Positions 1-8,716 are shown, numbered from the stretch's first letter. The stretch: DNA of 64,000 nt from Streptomyces sp. AM 2-1-1 (GCF_029167645.1 NZ_CP119147.1:434001-498000), one strand, 5' to 3'. Program-made: numbers and translations. Notes: generated by a model not told the origin, from the letters alone.

Positions 1-214
1 AACGAGGATGCCCAGGAGGACTCGGAGGAGCGAGCGGAAAACGACGCCGGACGGAGCCGCTGAGCGAGCGCGCTTCCCGCTCGGAGCGGCGACGGCCCGG
101 ACCGCGGGTACGGCACGGAGCGACGCACGCCGCTTCTCAACCCTTAGCCGCGCAGGACGTCACCCGGTCGCGCCGATGTCCGCCGGGTGCGCGCGCCGAC
201 CGCCGGCTGGTCCC

Positions 215-1003
215 TCAGGACTCCCGGGGTGTGAGGGTGAACAGGCCGCCGTCCGGGTCTCGCAGGGTTCGCGAGAACCCTTTCGGCGTCCAGGAGGTGG
301 GGGACAGTCGCGGTCGGCTGCCGCCCGCCCCGATCGCGGCCACGACCGCGCGTTCGACGTCGTCGACCGTGAAGTTCACCAGCCAGCGAGGACGCAGGTG
401 CGCGGGGACGCTTCCTCCCGCTCCCCCGCCGCGCAGGGACAGCACCGCCCGCCCTCCGCTCTCCACGACCACGTGATCGTCCCGGTAGGCGATGTCGATG
501 CCCGGCTCGGTGGTCCAGTCGAGAACCTCTCCGTAGAACACCGCGGCGTCGAACACGTCACGGGTCTGCAGGTCCACGCGGGTCGGGGCGCTCCCCTCAC
601 CGGCCGACCACGCGGGCGCCGGGCCCTCCCAGAACCCGAAGGTCGCGCCCTCGCGGTCGGCGGCCAGCCCTGCCCGCCCGTCCCCCAGCGCCACCGGCCC
701 CACGGCGGTGGTGGCGCCCCGCTCCCGGATCCGTGCGGCGGTCGCGTCGGCGTCACGTACCGCGAAGTACGGAGTCCACTCCGATTCCGGCGCGAAGCCC
801 GGCTTCCGTGCGCCCAGGACCGCCACCGGGGACCCGGCCGCGAAGGCGACGAGGAACTGGCTCCCCAGAGGGCTGGGCCGGAACTCCCACCCCATGACCG
901 TCGTATAGAAGGCCCGGGACCGGGGCAGGTCCTCGACCATGAGGTTGACCCAGCAGGGGGCTCCGGGATCGGGCACCCCGCGTTCCTCGGCATACTCGGA
1001 CAT
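215..1003 (-). CDS. VOC (glyoxalase/bleomycin-resistance fold) family protein
   Basis: 262 residues with two consecutive VOC modules. The first starts near residue 15 (WVNLMVEDLPRSRAFY, then GWEF), the second near residue 135, ending in a typical RDPDGGLFTL strand. Proteins of this layout are often annotated as hydroxylases or glyoxalase-like enzymes, but the substrate cannot be read from sequence. The start at 1003 was chosen because GAGGAGG lies about 8 bases upstream. The frame stays open further upstream to another ATG at 1267 with its own good ribosome site, so an N-terminally extended form is possible. No operon partner is evident. Confidence 0.85.
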   Translation of the reverse strand: MSEYAEERGVPDPGAPCWVNLMVEDLPRSRAFYTTVMGWEFRPSPLGSQFLVAFAAGSPVAVLGARKPGFAPESEWTPYFAVRDADATAARIRERGATTAVGPVALGDGRAGLAADREGATFGFWEGPAPAWSAGEGSAPTRVDLQTRDVFDAAVFYGEVLDWTTEPGIDIAYRDDHVVVESGGRAVLSLRGGGAGGSVPAHLRPRWLVNFTVDDVERAVVAAIGAGGSRPRLSPTSWTPKGFSRTLRDPDGGLFTLTPRES

Positions 1004-1469
1004 CGTCTTCTTCCTCCTCGGTCGTTCTCTCCCCCGCTCTCCGGGCCACGCATACCCCGGGCCGCCCTCATCAGCGCACGCCCGCAGCACATGATCCACC
1101 AGCGTCGCCCGGGCTGGTCGCCCGTCCGGCCGGGGCCGCCGCACCGGCCGGACGAGGGGGCCCGACTCGTGGTCGGAGGCGTCCTCGATCCGTTCGGCGG
1201 TGAGGCCGGCCGGGGACGGGAACCGGAGCGGCAGTCCGGGATCGACGCTCGCGCTGCCCTTGCTCATCACGAGCCCTCCGGCGGGGTGAAGCTCCTGGCG
1301 ATGTCGGCGCCGCGACCCTCGCGGCACAGCGGTGACCGAGCAGCCACCGCGCAGGTGTGTCATGAGGACGTGCGGGGGCCGGCACGGCCGTCCGGTCGAC
1401 CGGCTGGTCGACGGCGGGTTTCCCCCGTCGGGGTACGGAGAGCCGACGCGGCGCATTCCTCGGTCGTCC
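1004..1469 (-). other. Intergenic region with an in-frame coding-like segment upstream of the VOC gene
   Basis: From ATG at 1267 (GGAGGG about 6 bases upstream) the VOC frame stays open for 88 extra codons with strongly GC-rich third positions. The segment (starting MSKGSASVDPGL) resembles no domain I know. It is either an N-terminal extension, a small gene that lost its stop, or chance. Nothing recognisable lies in 1268-1469. Confidence 0.35.
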
Positions 1470-1868
1470 TCACCCTGCGTCCGGCCCGGTGCCTTCCGCG
1501 TCGTCCGTCCGGTCGTCGTGGACGTCGGTCAGCAGGGGAAGCTCGTCGGTGCCGACCAGGAGTCGTACGGTCCCCGGATCGCCGAGCCGTCCGGGCCCCT
1601 CGTGCCCGGCCACGAGGGGCCACGGTGCCCACCGCGCGTTGCGGGCCGCCCAGCGGGCGAGGCGTGCCAGGGGCCAGGGTCCGTCGACGGGCCGGTGGTC
1701 GTAGGCGATCAGCCGCCCCCGCGACCGGGTGGCCACCACCAGGCCCTCCACTCTCAGGACGGTGTCCGGGGAATCCCCGCACTCACGCAGCCGTACATCG
1801 CTCACGTGCCCGACGTGGCGTCCGTCCCGGTCCTGGACACGGGCTCCCATCAGGTCAGCCAGACGCAT
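1470..1868 (-). CDS. PRC-barrel-like domain protein (second of two)
   Basis: 132 residues. The N-terminal segment MRLADLMGARVQDRDGRHVG has the PRC-barrel pattern: a short beta barrel, often in cytosolic or membrane-associated adaptor proteins, that follows a conserved glycine-rich turn. The start at 1868 lies inside the end of the preceding PRC gene, so the two are probably translationally coupled. It is the last gene of the leftward operon with the Nramp-like transporter. The C-terminal half (Trp/Arg-rich, then acidic) is not assigned. The specific role is unknown; association with a transporter suggests a regulatory or accessory part. Confidence 0.6.
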   Translation of the reverse strand: MRLADLMGARVQDRDGRHVGHVSDVRLRECGDSPDTVLRVEGLVVATRSRGRLIAYDHRPVDGPWPLARLARWAARNARWAPWPLVAGHEGPGRLGDPGTVRLLVGTDELPLLTDVHDDRTDDAEGTGPDAG

Positions 1869-2352
1869 GGCCGGCTCCCGGAAGCCGTCCGACGACGTTG
1901 TCGCGCGTCCAGTCCTCCCACGCGTGTACCGGGGCGTCCTCCTCGGCAAGGTCCACGCGCACCACCGCGCCGATGTCGGTCACCCGGTCGAAGTCCAGCC
2001 GCGCCGGTCCCTCGTCTCCGCCGACGCGCAGCCGCCGCTGCACCGCGGCGAGCCAACGGCCGGTCTTCCCGCCGAGACGGGGCGCGAGCGCGGCCGGGCC
2101 GACGAGGATCCCGGTGACGCGTGGCCCGCCCTCCCCCACGGCTGGGGTTTCGTCCAGTTCGAGGTCGTCGACCTTGCACACCGGCCGGTCCCTCCCGTCG
2201 ACGACCTGCCGGTCGAGCAGGTGGAAGCGGGCGCTGTACGCGCGTCCCTCCCGTCGGCCGGCGGGAGGACGTCCGTCGTACCGCCGTGCGCCCGCCCTCC
2301 CTTCCCCGGGCGGGGATCCATCCGGCTCGTCCTTCCTCACGTCACGCATCAC
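1855..2352 (-). CDS. PRC-barrel-like domain protein (first of two)
   Basis: 165 residues. The core around residues 40-70 (FHLLDRQVVDGRDRPVCKVD) matches the PRC-barrel signature of an aliphatic strand, a basic turn and a Lys-Val-Asp-Asp strand. The ATG at 2352 overlaps the stop of the Nramp-like gene by 4 bases (ATGA), and its own end overlaps the next gene by 14 bases, so one transcript is very likely. No catalytic motif or membrane segment is visible. Confidence 0.65.
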   Translation of the reverse strand: MMRDVRKDEPDGSPPGEGRAGARRYDGRPPAGRREGRAYSARFHLLDRQVVDGRDRPVCKVDDLELDETPAVGEGGPRVTGILVGPAALAPRLGGKTGRWLAAVQRRLRVGGDEGPARLDFDRVTDIGAVVRVDLAEEDAPVHAWEDWTRDNVVGRLPGAGHASG

Positions 2353-3578
2353 AGGCCTGCTTTCGTCGCGATCATCAGCGGAACGGCGGCCACCGCGGCC
2401 ACCAGGATGACAACCAGATACACACCGCCCAGGAGATTGGCGACGAGACCGTTGCGCGCCTCGCCCATGTACTCGGGGTCATTGGCCACCACGAGGATCG
2501 GCAGGTACGTCAGCGGCAGCGCGACCGCCGCGAACACCAGCGAGTACTCGGTCACCATGATCGGATCGACGCCGGTGAGGACCAGCATCATGCCTGCCAC
2601 CAGGGCCACGATCACCACGGCGTGGAAACGCGACGCCGTCCGGGGAGCAGCCGTCTTGCCCCAGGTCCATCCGAAGTACTGCGCCACGGTGTATCCGGAG
2701 GACAGCGCGGTCTCCAGGGCTGCGCCGAACGTGGCCGCGAACACGCCGATCAGCGCCAGGCCGAGTCCGAGCTTGCCCAGTGCGTAGCCCACCGGAAGCA
2801 CTACCTGCGAGAGGTGTTCCACCGCGATCCCCGCCGGGTGCAGCAGAAGCGCCGCCGCCGTCATGATGGCCAGTGCCAGCAGCCCGCCCAGCGGGAATCC
2901 GATGAAGACGTTCATGCGCGCGGTGACCAGGTCCTCGCGCTTCCACTTCTCCTCGATACCGCCGGAGGAGAAGAAGAACACCTCGTACGGGGTCATGGCG
3001 CTGGCGAAGAGAGCGATGGCGTAGTAGAAGTACGTCGGCAGACCCTCACCGCTCGGCACCTGCGGATGCGTGACCTGGTGGAGGACCGAGCCCCAGGCCG
3101 GGTCGAGGCGGAAGACGGCGACGACGAAGACCACCAGGGCCAGTCCCACCAGGCCGAAGACCCGCTCCATGGTCTCGAACCGAGTCCGCCAGATCACCAG
3201 CCAGACGGCGAGACCGACCAGTGGCACCCACAGCAGGTGGGCGACGGAGCTGATCAGCTCGATCGCGAGCGCGACGCCCGCGAGTTCCGCCGCCAGGGTC
3301 AGGCCCGTCACCAGCAGGGAACCCGTCAGGTTGGCCAGGGCGGTGCGCGGTCCGAGCCGTTCGCGCACGAGGTCGAAGGTGGGGCGGCCCGCCACCGCGG
3401 CGACGCGTCCCGCCATCTCCGCGTACACGCAGATGCCGACCACCCCGACCAGCAGAACCCACACCAGGGAGAAACCGAACCGGGCCCCGACGAGGGACGA
3501 GGCGACGAGGTCACCGATGTCGACGAACCCACCGATGGCGGTGAGGATGCCGAGAGTGACGGCCAGGAAACGCTTCAC
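2349..3578 (-). CDS. Nramp-like transporter with atypical metal-site motifs
   Basis: 409 residues, about 11 hydrophobic segments, the size and topology of the Nramp (natural resistance-associated macrophage protein) family of proton-coupled divalent metal importers. The helix-1 motif, DPGN in canonical members, reads DIGD here (residues 20-23). The helix-6 motif, usually ending M-P-H, reads MTPYE (195-199), so the metal-binding Asn and Met are replaced. Substrate is therefore uncertain: it may move another ion (compare Nramp-related magnesium transporters, which also alter these sites). The start overlaps the upstream lipoprotein stop by 4 bases. Confidence 0.75.
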   Translation of the reverse strand: MKRFLAVTLGILTAIGGFVDIGDLVASSLVGARFGFSLVWVLLVGVVGICVYAEMAGRVAAVAGRPTFDLVRERLGPRTALANLTGSLLVTGLTLAAELAGVALAIELISSVAHLLWVPLVGLAVWLVIWRTRFETMERVFGLVGLALVVFVVAVFRLDPAWGSVLHQVTHPQVPSGEGLPTYFYYAIALFASAMTPYEVFFFSSGGIEEKWKREDLVTARMNVFIGFPLGGLLALAIMTAAALLLHPAGIAVEHLSQVVLPVGYALGKLGLGLALIGVFAATFGAALETALSSGYTVAQYFGWTWGKTAAPRTASRFHAVVIVALVAGMMLVLTGVDPIMVTEYSLVFAAVALPLTYLPILVVANDPEYMGEARNGLVANLLGGVYLVVILVAAVAAVPLMIATKAGL

Positions 3579-4048
3579 GACGACAGTTCCTCCTCCAGTC
3601 CCTCCAGCCGGTCGACGGTCTCGCGGAGGTCCCCGGTGTGGTCGGCCAGGCCGCGCACCTCACCCCGCCGGGCTTCGACACGTACCTCGGCCAGGGTGTC
3701 CGCCGCCTCGTCCAGCAGCGCACCGAGACGTTCGCGGACGGTGTCGGCCGAAGCGCCCGGCGGCTGCCGGCTCTCGAACGTGCTCTGGGCCGCGAGCAGA
3801 TCGCTCTCCGCCTCGCCGAGCAGCACGGACACGTACGGCCCGCTCACCCGGCCCTCACCCGCGGCCTGCACCGCGATCCGGGCGGTGGACACCGCCGATG
3901 CCGCCGTCTCCGCCGTGTTGGCCGCCTTCAGCCGGAAGTCTGCGTCCGTACGGGAGGAACCCGCGCACCCGCTCACTGCCACCGGGATCAGGAGAACCGC
4001 CCCGAGGACGGCCGCCGCCCTTCCCCGCGCACCCGCGCTCACCGGCAT
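3575..4048 (-). CDS. Small predicted lipoprotein of the Nramp-like operon
   Basis: 157 residues. The start at 4048 gives a classical lipoprotein signal: basic N-terminus, hydrophobic core, then VSGCAGS as a lipobox with the acylated Cys near residue 25. The mature part is helical and Ala/Glu-rich, with a coiled-coil look (regular Leu, Ala and Glu spacing), and has no enzyme motif. The stop of the upstream 29-residue ORF and this ATG share one base (TGATG), and its end overlaps the transporter start, so it is co-translated with both. It may be an extracytoplasmic partner of the transporter; this is inferred from position only. Confidence 0.65.
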   Translation of the reverse strand: MPVSAGARGRAAAVLGAVLLIPVAVSGCAGSSRTDADFRLKAANTAETAASAVSTARIAVQAAGEGRVSGPYVSVLLGEAESDLLAAQSTFESRQPPGASADTVRERLGALLDEAADTLAEVRVEARRGEVRGLADHTGDLRETVDRLEGLEEELSS

Positions 4049-4137
4049 CACCGGCCGCGCAGAACGAAGTACGCCGCCACGGCCAGCAGTACGCCCAACT
4101 GCGCCCACGCCGCCAACAGAACCAGCCCCTGGTCCAC
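4048..4137 (-). CDS. 29-residue single-span membrane peptide (candidate)
   Basis: An ORF from GTG at 4137 with GAGG 8 bases upstream. Apart from a short N-terminus (MDQG) and an RGR tail it is one hydrophobic span (LVLLAAWAQLGVLLAV, then AAYFVL). Its TGA overlaps the ATG of the lipoprotein gene by one base, which supports real translation. Tiny membrane peptides at the head of transporter operons often regulate or stabilise the transporter, but nothing here proves that. Confidence 0.45.
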   Translation of the reverse strand: MDQGLVLLAAWAQLGVLLAVAAYFVLRGR

Positions 4138-4613
4138 GGACACCACCTCACAGCCACCGGAGAGATCCGCCTAGTACCCGTGACGCCGGAGGGCATGTAC
4201 GTGCCGGCGGCCCGGACGTTTGGAAGCGTCGCTGCCGGGGACCCAGCAGCTTTCGAAACCGCCCACCCGACGCGGACCGAGGAGGGACGCCATGCCGAAC
4301 GCGCGACAGCCCGAACGAGGTCGCGGTGACAAGGGCGTGGGAAGCCGCCGGACCATGCCCGGCACGATACGGAAAACCCGGACACGCGCCCCCGGTCCGG
4401 CCATGCGCACGGTACCGGCCGGGACGGTACCGGGGGCAGGGACCCGGGCGGAGGCGCGCCGTCGGGCCGATGCCCCGGACCACCGTGGGGTCCTGCCCGG
4501 CGCTGCGCCGGGCCGGACTCCGTCGATCGGCCGCCGACGTCCCGAGGCTCCCGTCGGCAAGGCGGGGGCGGGGTCCGCACCCGTCCGTTCCCGGAGGCGA
4601 GAGGGCTTGTCCT
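4138..4613. other. Divergent intergenic region; one weak + strand ORF
   Basis: This space must hold the promoter of the leftward operon. A + strand ORF (4292-4633, 113 residues, very basic, rich in Arg, Pro and Gly) has a good ribosome site (GGAGGG, 5 bases from ATG) but no recognisable domain. It runs 20 bases into the topoisomerase gene, so I do not call it. GGTACC occurs twice 18 bases apart near 4410-4430. Nothing else is evident. Confidence 0.3.
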
Positions 4614-5633
4614 GTGCGGCTACGCGTGGCTGACCCTCACGGGCCGGGGCTCCGGCGGCAGCGCTGGGGGCGGGGGTTCCGTTATCTCGGCCCGGACGGC
4701 GAACCGCTCACCGATGCGTCACGGCTGGAGAGGCTGCGCGCCTTGGCCGTCCCGCCGGCGTGGTCCGACGTCTGGATCTGTCCTTGGCCCAACGGCCACC
4801 TCCAGGCGGTTGGTACCGACGCGGCCGGCCGCCGCCAGTACCTCTACCACGAGCAGTTCCGGGCCGAGCAGGAGCGGGCCAAGCACGAGCACGTGAGGGA
4901 GTTCGCCGCCGCTCTGCCCCGGTTGCGCGAACGGACCTCAGCCGGCCTCGCCGACCGGGGGCTGTCGCGTAGGCGGGTCGTCTCCTGCGGGGTACGCCTG
5001 CTCGACCTCGGTTTCTTCCGTGTCGGGACGCGCGCGTACGCCCGGGAGAACCAGACCTACGGCCTGACCACCATGCTCCGGGAGCATGCGGTGTGCCGCC
5101 GGGGCGTGGTCTCCTTCTCCTACCCCGCCAAGTCCTCGGTGTGGCAGGTCCGGACGCTGGTGGACCCTCCTGCCTACGACACCGTACGAGCACTGTTGCG
5201 CAGGCGCGGCGGGGGTGACCAGCTCTTCGAGTACTGGGAGGGCCGCCGCTGGCACGCCCTGACCAGCAGCGAACTCAACGCGTGCCTGCGGGACTTCGCA
5301 GGGACGGACGTCTCCGCGAAGGATTTCCGCACCTGGCACGCCACCGTGCTGGCGGCAGTCGGTCTTGCCGTGTCGTCCCCGGCGGGCCGCCTGTCGCCGA
5401 CGGCCCGCAAGAGGGCCGTCACCCGGGTCGTCCGGGAGGTCAGTCACTATCTGGGCAACACCCCCGCGGTGTGCCGCGCCTCCTACATCGACCCCAGGGT
5501 CGTCGAGCTCTTCGAGGAGGGCCGGACGATCGCCGGCGACCTGAGCCGGCTCGGTGACGGGGCGGCGTTCGGCCGGCCCGCGACGCAGGGGCCCGTGGAG
5601 GAGGCCGTACGCCGTCTGCTGGACCAGGGGTGA
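4614..5633 (+). CDS. DNA topoisomerase IB (poxvirus-like bacterial type)
   Basis: 339 residues. Type IB enzymes nick one strand, form a 3-prime phosphotyrosine and relax supercoils of either sign without ATP. The N-terminal domain runs to about residue 110 (Trp-rich, DVWICPWPNGHLQ, then QYLYH). The catalytic domain shows the expected set: Arg in FFRVGTRAYARENQTYG (about 135-149), Lys173 in YPAKSS, Arg239 and His242 in KDFRTWH, and Tyr291 in CRASYIDP. GTG at 4614 is chosen because GAGAGG lies about 9 bases upstream; the next in-frame GTG is 4 codons later. It stands alone, and many actinobacteria carry one as an accessory to topoisomerase IA. Confidence 0.9.
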   Translation: MRLRVADPHGPGLRRQRWGRGFRYLGPDGEPLTDASRLERLRALAVPPAWSDVWICPWPNGHLQAVGTDAAGRRQYLYHEQFRAEQERAKHEHVREFAAALPRLRERTSAGLADRGLSRRRVVSCGVRLLDLGFFRVGTRAYARENQTYGLTTMLREHAVCRRGVVSFSYPAKSSVWQVRTLVDPPAYDTVRALLRRRGGGDQLFEYWEGRRWHALTSSELNACLRDFAGTDVSAKDFRTWHATVLAAVGLAVSSPAGRLSPTARKRAVTRVVREVSHYLGNTPAVCRASYIDPRVVELFEEGRTIAGDLSRLGDGAAFGRPATQGPVEEAVRRLLDQG

Positions 5634-6155
5634 CCGACGGGCTCCGACCTGGTCCACGGGGACGGCCCGACACCCGCCGCAGGCGGTCTTCCTCCCCCGA
5701 GTACGTGCTGCAGACCGAGTGCGGCAGAACGGACCACCGACGAGGCCCCGAGCAACGTGATGGAGGCGTGGGCATCCCGAGACGCACGCGGGGACAGTCG
5801 CCCGTGACCGGCACGAGCGTCCCCGAAGCCGGTCGCACCGGCCCGCTGCGCCGCGACTTCAAGGCGGCGGAGACTCCGCGCTGATCATCACCGGTGAGGG
5901 CGGCCGGCGCTGCACACGCCGCCCGTCCCGGCGCGCGACGGCGGCACCGGTGCACCTGCGCGCTCACACCACTCCCGCGAGGACCGCCGCCGGGCGTGGA
6001 CCAGCGAGCCCCCGGCCCACGCCCGCACCGGCGCGGTCGTCGGCCTCCTCGTCGAACGTGCACCGGGACCTGAAGGTCCGGCGTGAGCGCGCCGTGATCC
6101 GGCTTCGACGGCGGCGCCGGGGTACCCCCTGAACGTCTCCAGCAACCGCCGTTAA
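5634..6155. other. Noncoding or degraded stretch
   Basis: No ORF in either strand has both a credible protein composition and a ribosome site. The stretch ends at the IS1380-family left-end relic, so it marks the left edge of the transposon-rich island. Confidence 0.4.
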
Positions 6156-6290
6156 CCTCGGGCTTTCACGGGCGGGCCGGCGCGGACCTTGATCAGATAG
6201 GCGGAGAGTACCGCTGAGCTGCGGCGATGGGACTTGCCAGGAGGGCTGTCGGCTGAGAGGAAGCAAGCACTCTCCAGGTGAACGAGCGCA
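6156..6290 (+). mobile_element. Solitary left end of an IS1380-family element (relic)
   Basis: About 125 bases from CCTCG (6156) through CTTGATCAGATAGGCGG to CACTCTCCAGGTGAA closely match the left end of the complete element at 6719-6845 (same order: terminal repeat, CTTGATCAAATAAGCGG, GATGGGACTTG, CACTCTCCAGGTGAA). Similarity stops right after the transposase start codon. Its first 35 bases also match the right terminal repeat at 8340-8374 in inverted orientation. This is the stump of a second, related element. Flank TTAA precedes it. Confidence 0.7.
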
Positions 6291-6397
6291 TCGTGCCGTG
6301 GCCGCTTGCCCGAGCTCTTGTCGGCGGTGCCGCAGGGTCGCGTAGGCGCCCGCAAAATGGCTGGTCACGGGAGTGGTCTGTGCAGGACTCTGTGGGT

Positions 6398-6718
6398 ATG
6401 CCTCGACGTCTCATGTTCGTGCAGTTGAAGACTGGTTACACCACCGACCGCGGACCCTCGTGGATCGGGTGGGTGGACTTCTCGAAGACCTGGAGTACTG
6501 CGTACTTCCGCGGGAGGACACTGCGCCGGGCAGGGGGGATGTTCGATGCGAACTTCTACGACGTGCAGACCGACGAGGAGTTCTGGGTCTCCGGGCCGAA
6601 GCGGGACCGCACGGACACCCGCTACGGCCCCTCCGACCCTGAAATCGATCCGGAAGCCGTCGACACCTATCGCGCCTTCCTGGAGGGCGCATCTCTGCCG
6701 GGCCGGGAAAACGGCTGA
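6398..6718 (+). CDS. Hypothetical protein between two IS1380 left ends
   Basis: 106 residues from ATG at 6398 (MPRRLMFVQLKTGY, then GPSWIGWVDFSKTW). It resembles a conserved small Streptomyces protein of unknown function. It is Trp/Tyr-rich at the N-terminus, with an acidic, Glu/Asp-rich C-terminus; there is no signal peptide or membrane span. Ribosome site is weak. The frame stays open upstream to GTG 6278 inside the IS relic, but that part looks random. The TGA stop lies in the 4 bases just outside the next IS terminus, so the natural C-terminus may have been altered by the insertion. Confidence 0.65.
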   Translation: MPRRLMFVQLKTGYTTDRGPSWIGWVDFSKTWSTAYFRGRTLRRAGGMFDANFYDVQTDEEFWVSGPKRDRTDTRYGPSDPEIDPEAVDTYRAFLEGASLPGRENG

Positions 6719-8374
6719 CCTCGCGCCCTTGCGAGCGGGGTGTCCGGGTCTTGATCAAATAAGCGGAAAGTGCTCCTGACCTGCAACGATGGGACTTGTC
6801 TAGGGTCCTGTCAGCTGCACGGAAAGAAGCACTCTCCAGGTGAAGAAGCGTGTCGGGTCATACCCGCGGATCCGCATCGAGGGCGGCGGCCGGGCGGTGG
6901 TCTCGCAGGCCGGGAGCGTGCTGCTGGTCGAGACCGTCCGCAAAGCGGGCCTGGACACCGCGATATCGGCGGCGTTGGCGCCGTGGCGGAAGGCGAGGGC
7001 CGTCCATGATCCCGGGAAGGTCCTGCTGGACGTGGCGTTGGCGGTCGCGTCGGGCGGGGACTGCCTGGCGGATGTCGGCCTGCTGCGGGCGGAGCCGGCT
7101 GCGTTCGGGCCGGTGGCCTCGGACCCGACGGTCTCCCGTCTCGTCGACACTCTCACCGCCTCCGGTGAGAAGGCTCTGGCGGCGATCCGTGCTGCTCGGG
7201 CCGAAGCCCGCGCTCGTGTCTGGAAGTTGGCCGGCGCCGGGGCACCCGATGCCGGCGGGACGGACCGTGGACCTCGACGGGGTGCTGGTTCTCGCGCACT
7301 CCGACAAGGAGGACGCCGCACCCACCTGGAAGCGGACCTACGGCCACCACCCGCTGATGGGGTTCGTCGACCACGGACCGGGCGGCACCGGCGAACCGGT
7401 CGCGGCCCTGCTCAGACCGGGCAACGCGGGATCGAACACCGCCGCCGACCACATCACCGCCGCCCGACTGGCCCTGGCCCAGCTGCCGAAGTCCTACCGG
7501 CGCGGGCGCCGGACCCTGATCCGCACCGACTCAGCCGGCGGCACCCACACCTTCGTCGCCTGGCTCGCAAAGCCGGGCCGGTGGCTGTCCTACTCCGTCG
7601 GCATGACCGTCACCGAGCAGATCCACAGCCACGTCCTGAAGGTCCCGGCCTCGGCCTGGACGCCGGCCGTCGAGACCGGCGGCCAAGTCCGCGATGGCGC
7701 CTGGGTTGCCGAACTCGCCGGCGACGTCCTTCACGGCTGGCCCAAGGGCATGCGGCTCATCGTCCGCAAGGAACGCCCGCACCCGGGCGCCCAGTTGAGG
7801 ATCACCGACGCCGACGGCATGCGGCTGACGTGCTTCGCCACCAACACCGTCGGCCTCCCGATCTCCGAGCTCGAGCTCCGTCACCGACTGCGGGCCCGGG
7901 CCGAGGACCGCATCCGGGCCGCCCGCGCCACCGGCCTGCGCAACCTGCCCCTGCACACCACCGCGCAGAACCGGATCTGGCTGGAAATCGTGCAACCCGC
8001 CCTCGACCTACTGGCCTGGATGCCGATGCTCGCCCTGACCGGCCAGGCCCGCCTCTGGGAACCCCGCCGCCTACGGCTCCGCCTGTTCACCACGGCCGGA
8101 CAACTCGTCACCACCAGCCGCCGCCGAATCCTCCGCCTCGCCCGCCACTGGCCCTGGACCGGCGTGATCACCGACGCACTCGAACGGCTCGCACTCCTGC
8201 GGAACCCCGGCTGACCAGCAACTTTGCCGCCCCTACGACAGCAACTCGAAACCGGAGCAGTGGAACCCGGCGTCACCCCGAGACGACACTCGGGCCCCCG
8301 GCGTGCCCACTCTCAGCCCACCACACGAAAACGGCCCACCAACTTCGTCGGCGGACCGTCATGAAACTTCGAGG
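6719..8374 (+). mobile_element. IS1380-family insertion sequence
   Basis: Imperfect inverted repeats: the left end starts CCTCGCGCCCTTGCG and the right end, read inward, starts CCTCGAAGTTTCATGACGG. The flanking tetramers are CTGA and CTAG, which are not identical, so no target duplication can be claimed. Length is about 1.66 kb, normal for the family. The only gene is the frameshifted transposase. Confidence 0.75.
6840..8214 (+). pseudogene. IS1380-family transposase, frameshifted
   Basis: Starts at GTG 6840 (MKKRVGSYPRIRIEGGG). The family-like reading continues in this frame to about 7255 (RVWKLAGAGAPDAG). From about 7258 it resumes one frame over (RTVDLDGVLVLAHSDK) and runs to 8214. The first catalytic Asp region (DLDGVLVLAHSDKEDAAPTW) and the second (LIRTDSAGGTHTF) sit in the downstream frame. 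One extra base, probably a G in the run at 7256-7260, explains the break. No slippery heptamer is visible there and the family normally has one ORF, so this copy is probably inactive unless the base is a sequencing error. Confidence 0.8.
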
Positions 8375-8434
8375 CTAGTCGATCCGAATCCCACGGCGCC
8401 TAATGACAAACGTGTCGGCCTCAGCAGCCGCCTG

Positions 8435-8644
8435 TCAGGAGGTGACGGGCTCATCTTCCTCAGGGGCGCCGAGGAATCCGCCGCACGCCTGGACCGTGCC
8501 GTCGACGATCGCGACGGTGTATGGCCCAACGAGCGTCTCCGCTGGCCTTTCGCTGTGGGGCTGGGGCAGATCTGAGTTCTGTGACTGCTTGGGCCAGTTG
8601 AAGGACCATGTCGTCCGTCCCTTGGGCACCCTGACCTGGGTGTC
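8435..8644 (-). pseudogene. 3-prime remnant of an unknown gene, cut by IS3
   Basis: The minus frame is open from the IS3 edge at 8644 to a TGA at 8435. It has typical GC-rich third positions and a natural protein composition (RVPKGRTTWSFNWPKQSQ at the cut edge, ending GTVQACGGFLGAPEEDEPV). There is no start codon of its own; the 5-prime part is missing. Family not recognised. Confidence 0.5.
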
Positions 8645-8716
8645 GGGCCTTGACCCCTGATCTTGGACACACGAGACACTGGATCCTGGGGATCTGAGAA
8701 CGGACATCTCGTGGTC

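Noticed and set aside
1..214. Gene start at the left window edge
   Set aside because: No frame with credible composition and ribosome site; the plus-strand open frame here is antisense of the VOC gene.
4292..4633. Basic 113-residue + strand ORF ahead of the topoisomerase
   Set aside because: It has a ribosome site, but no recognisable domain, average base use, and overlaps the topoisomerase start; evidence is too thin to call a gene.
2121..5633. A 1170-codon + strand open frame across the Nramp-like and lipoprotein genes
   Set aside because: Only the last 340 codons (from GTG 4614) give a real protein, the topoisomerase. The rest is antisense of the leftward operon with His/Arg/Gln-rich composition.
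6278..6397. GTG 6278 as the start of the 106-residue gene
   Set aside because: This start is the transposase start of the IS1380 stump; the 40 extra codons look random.
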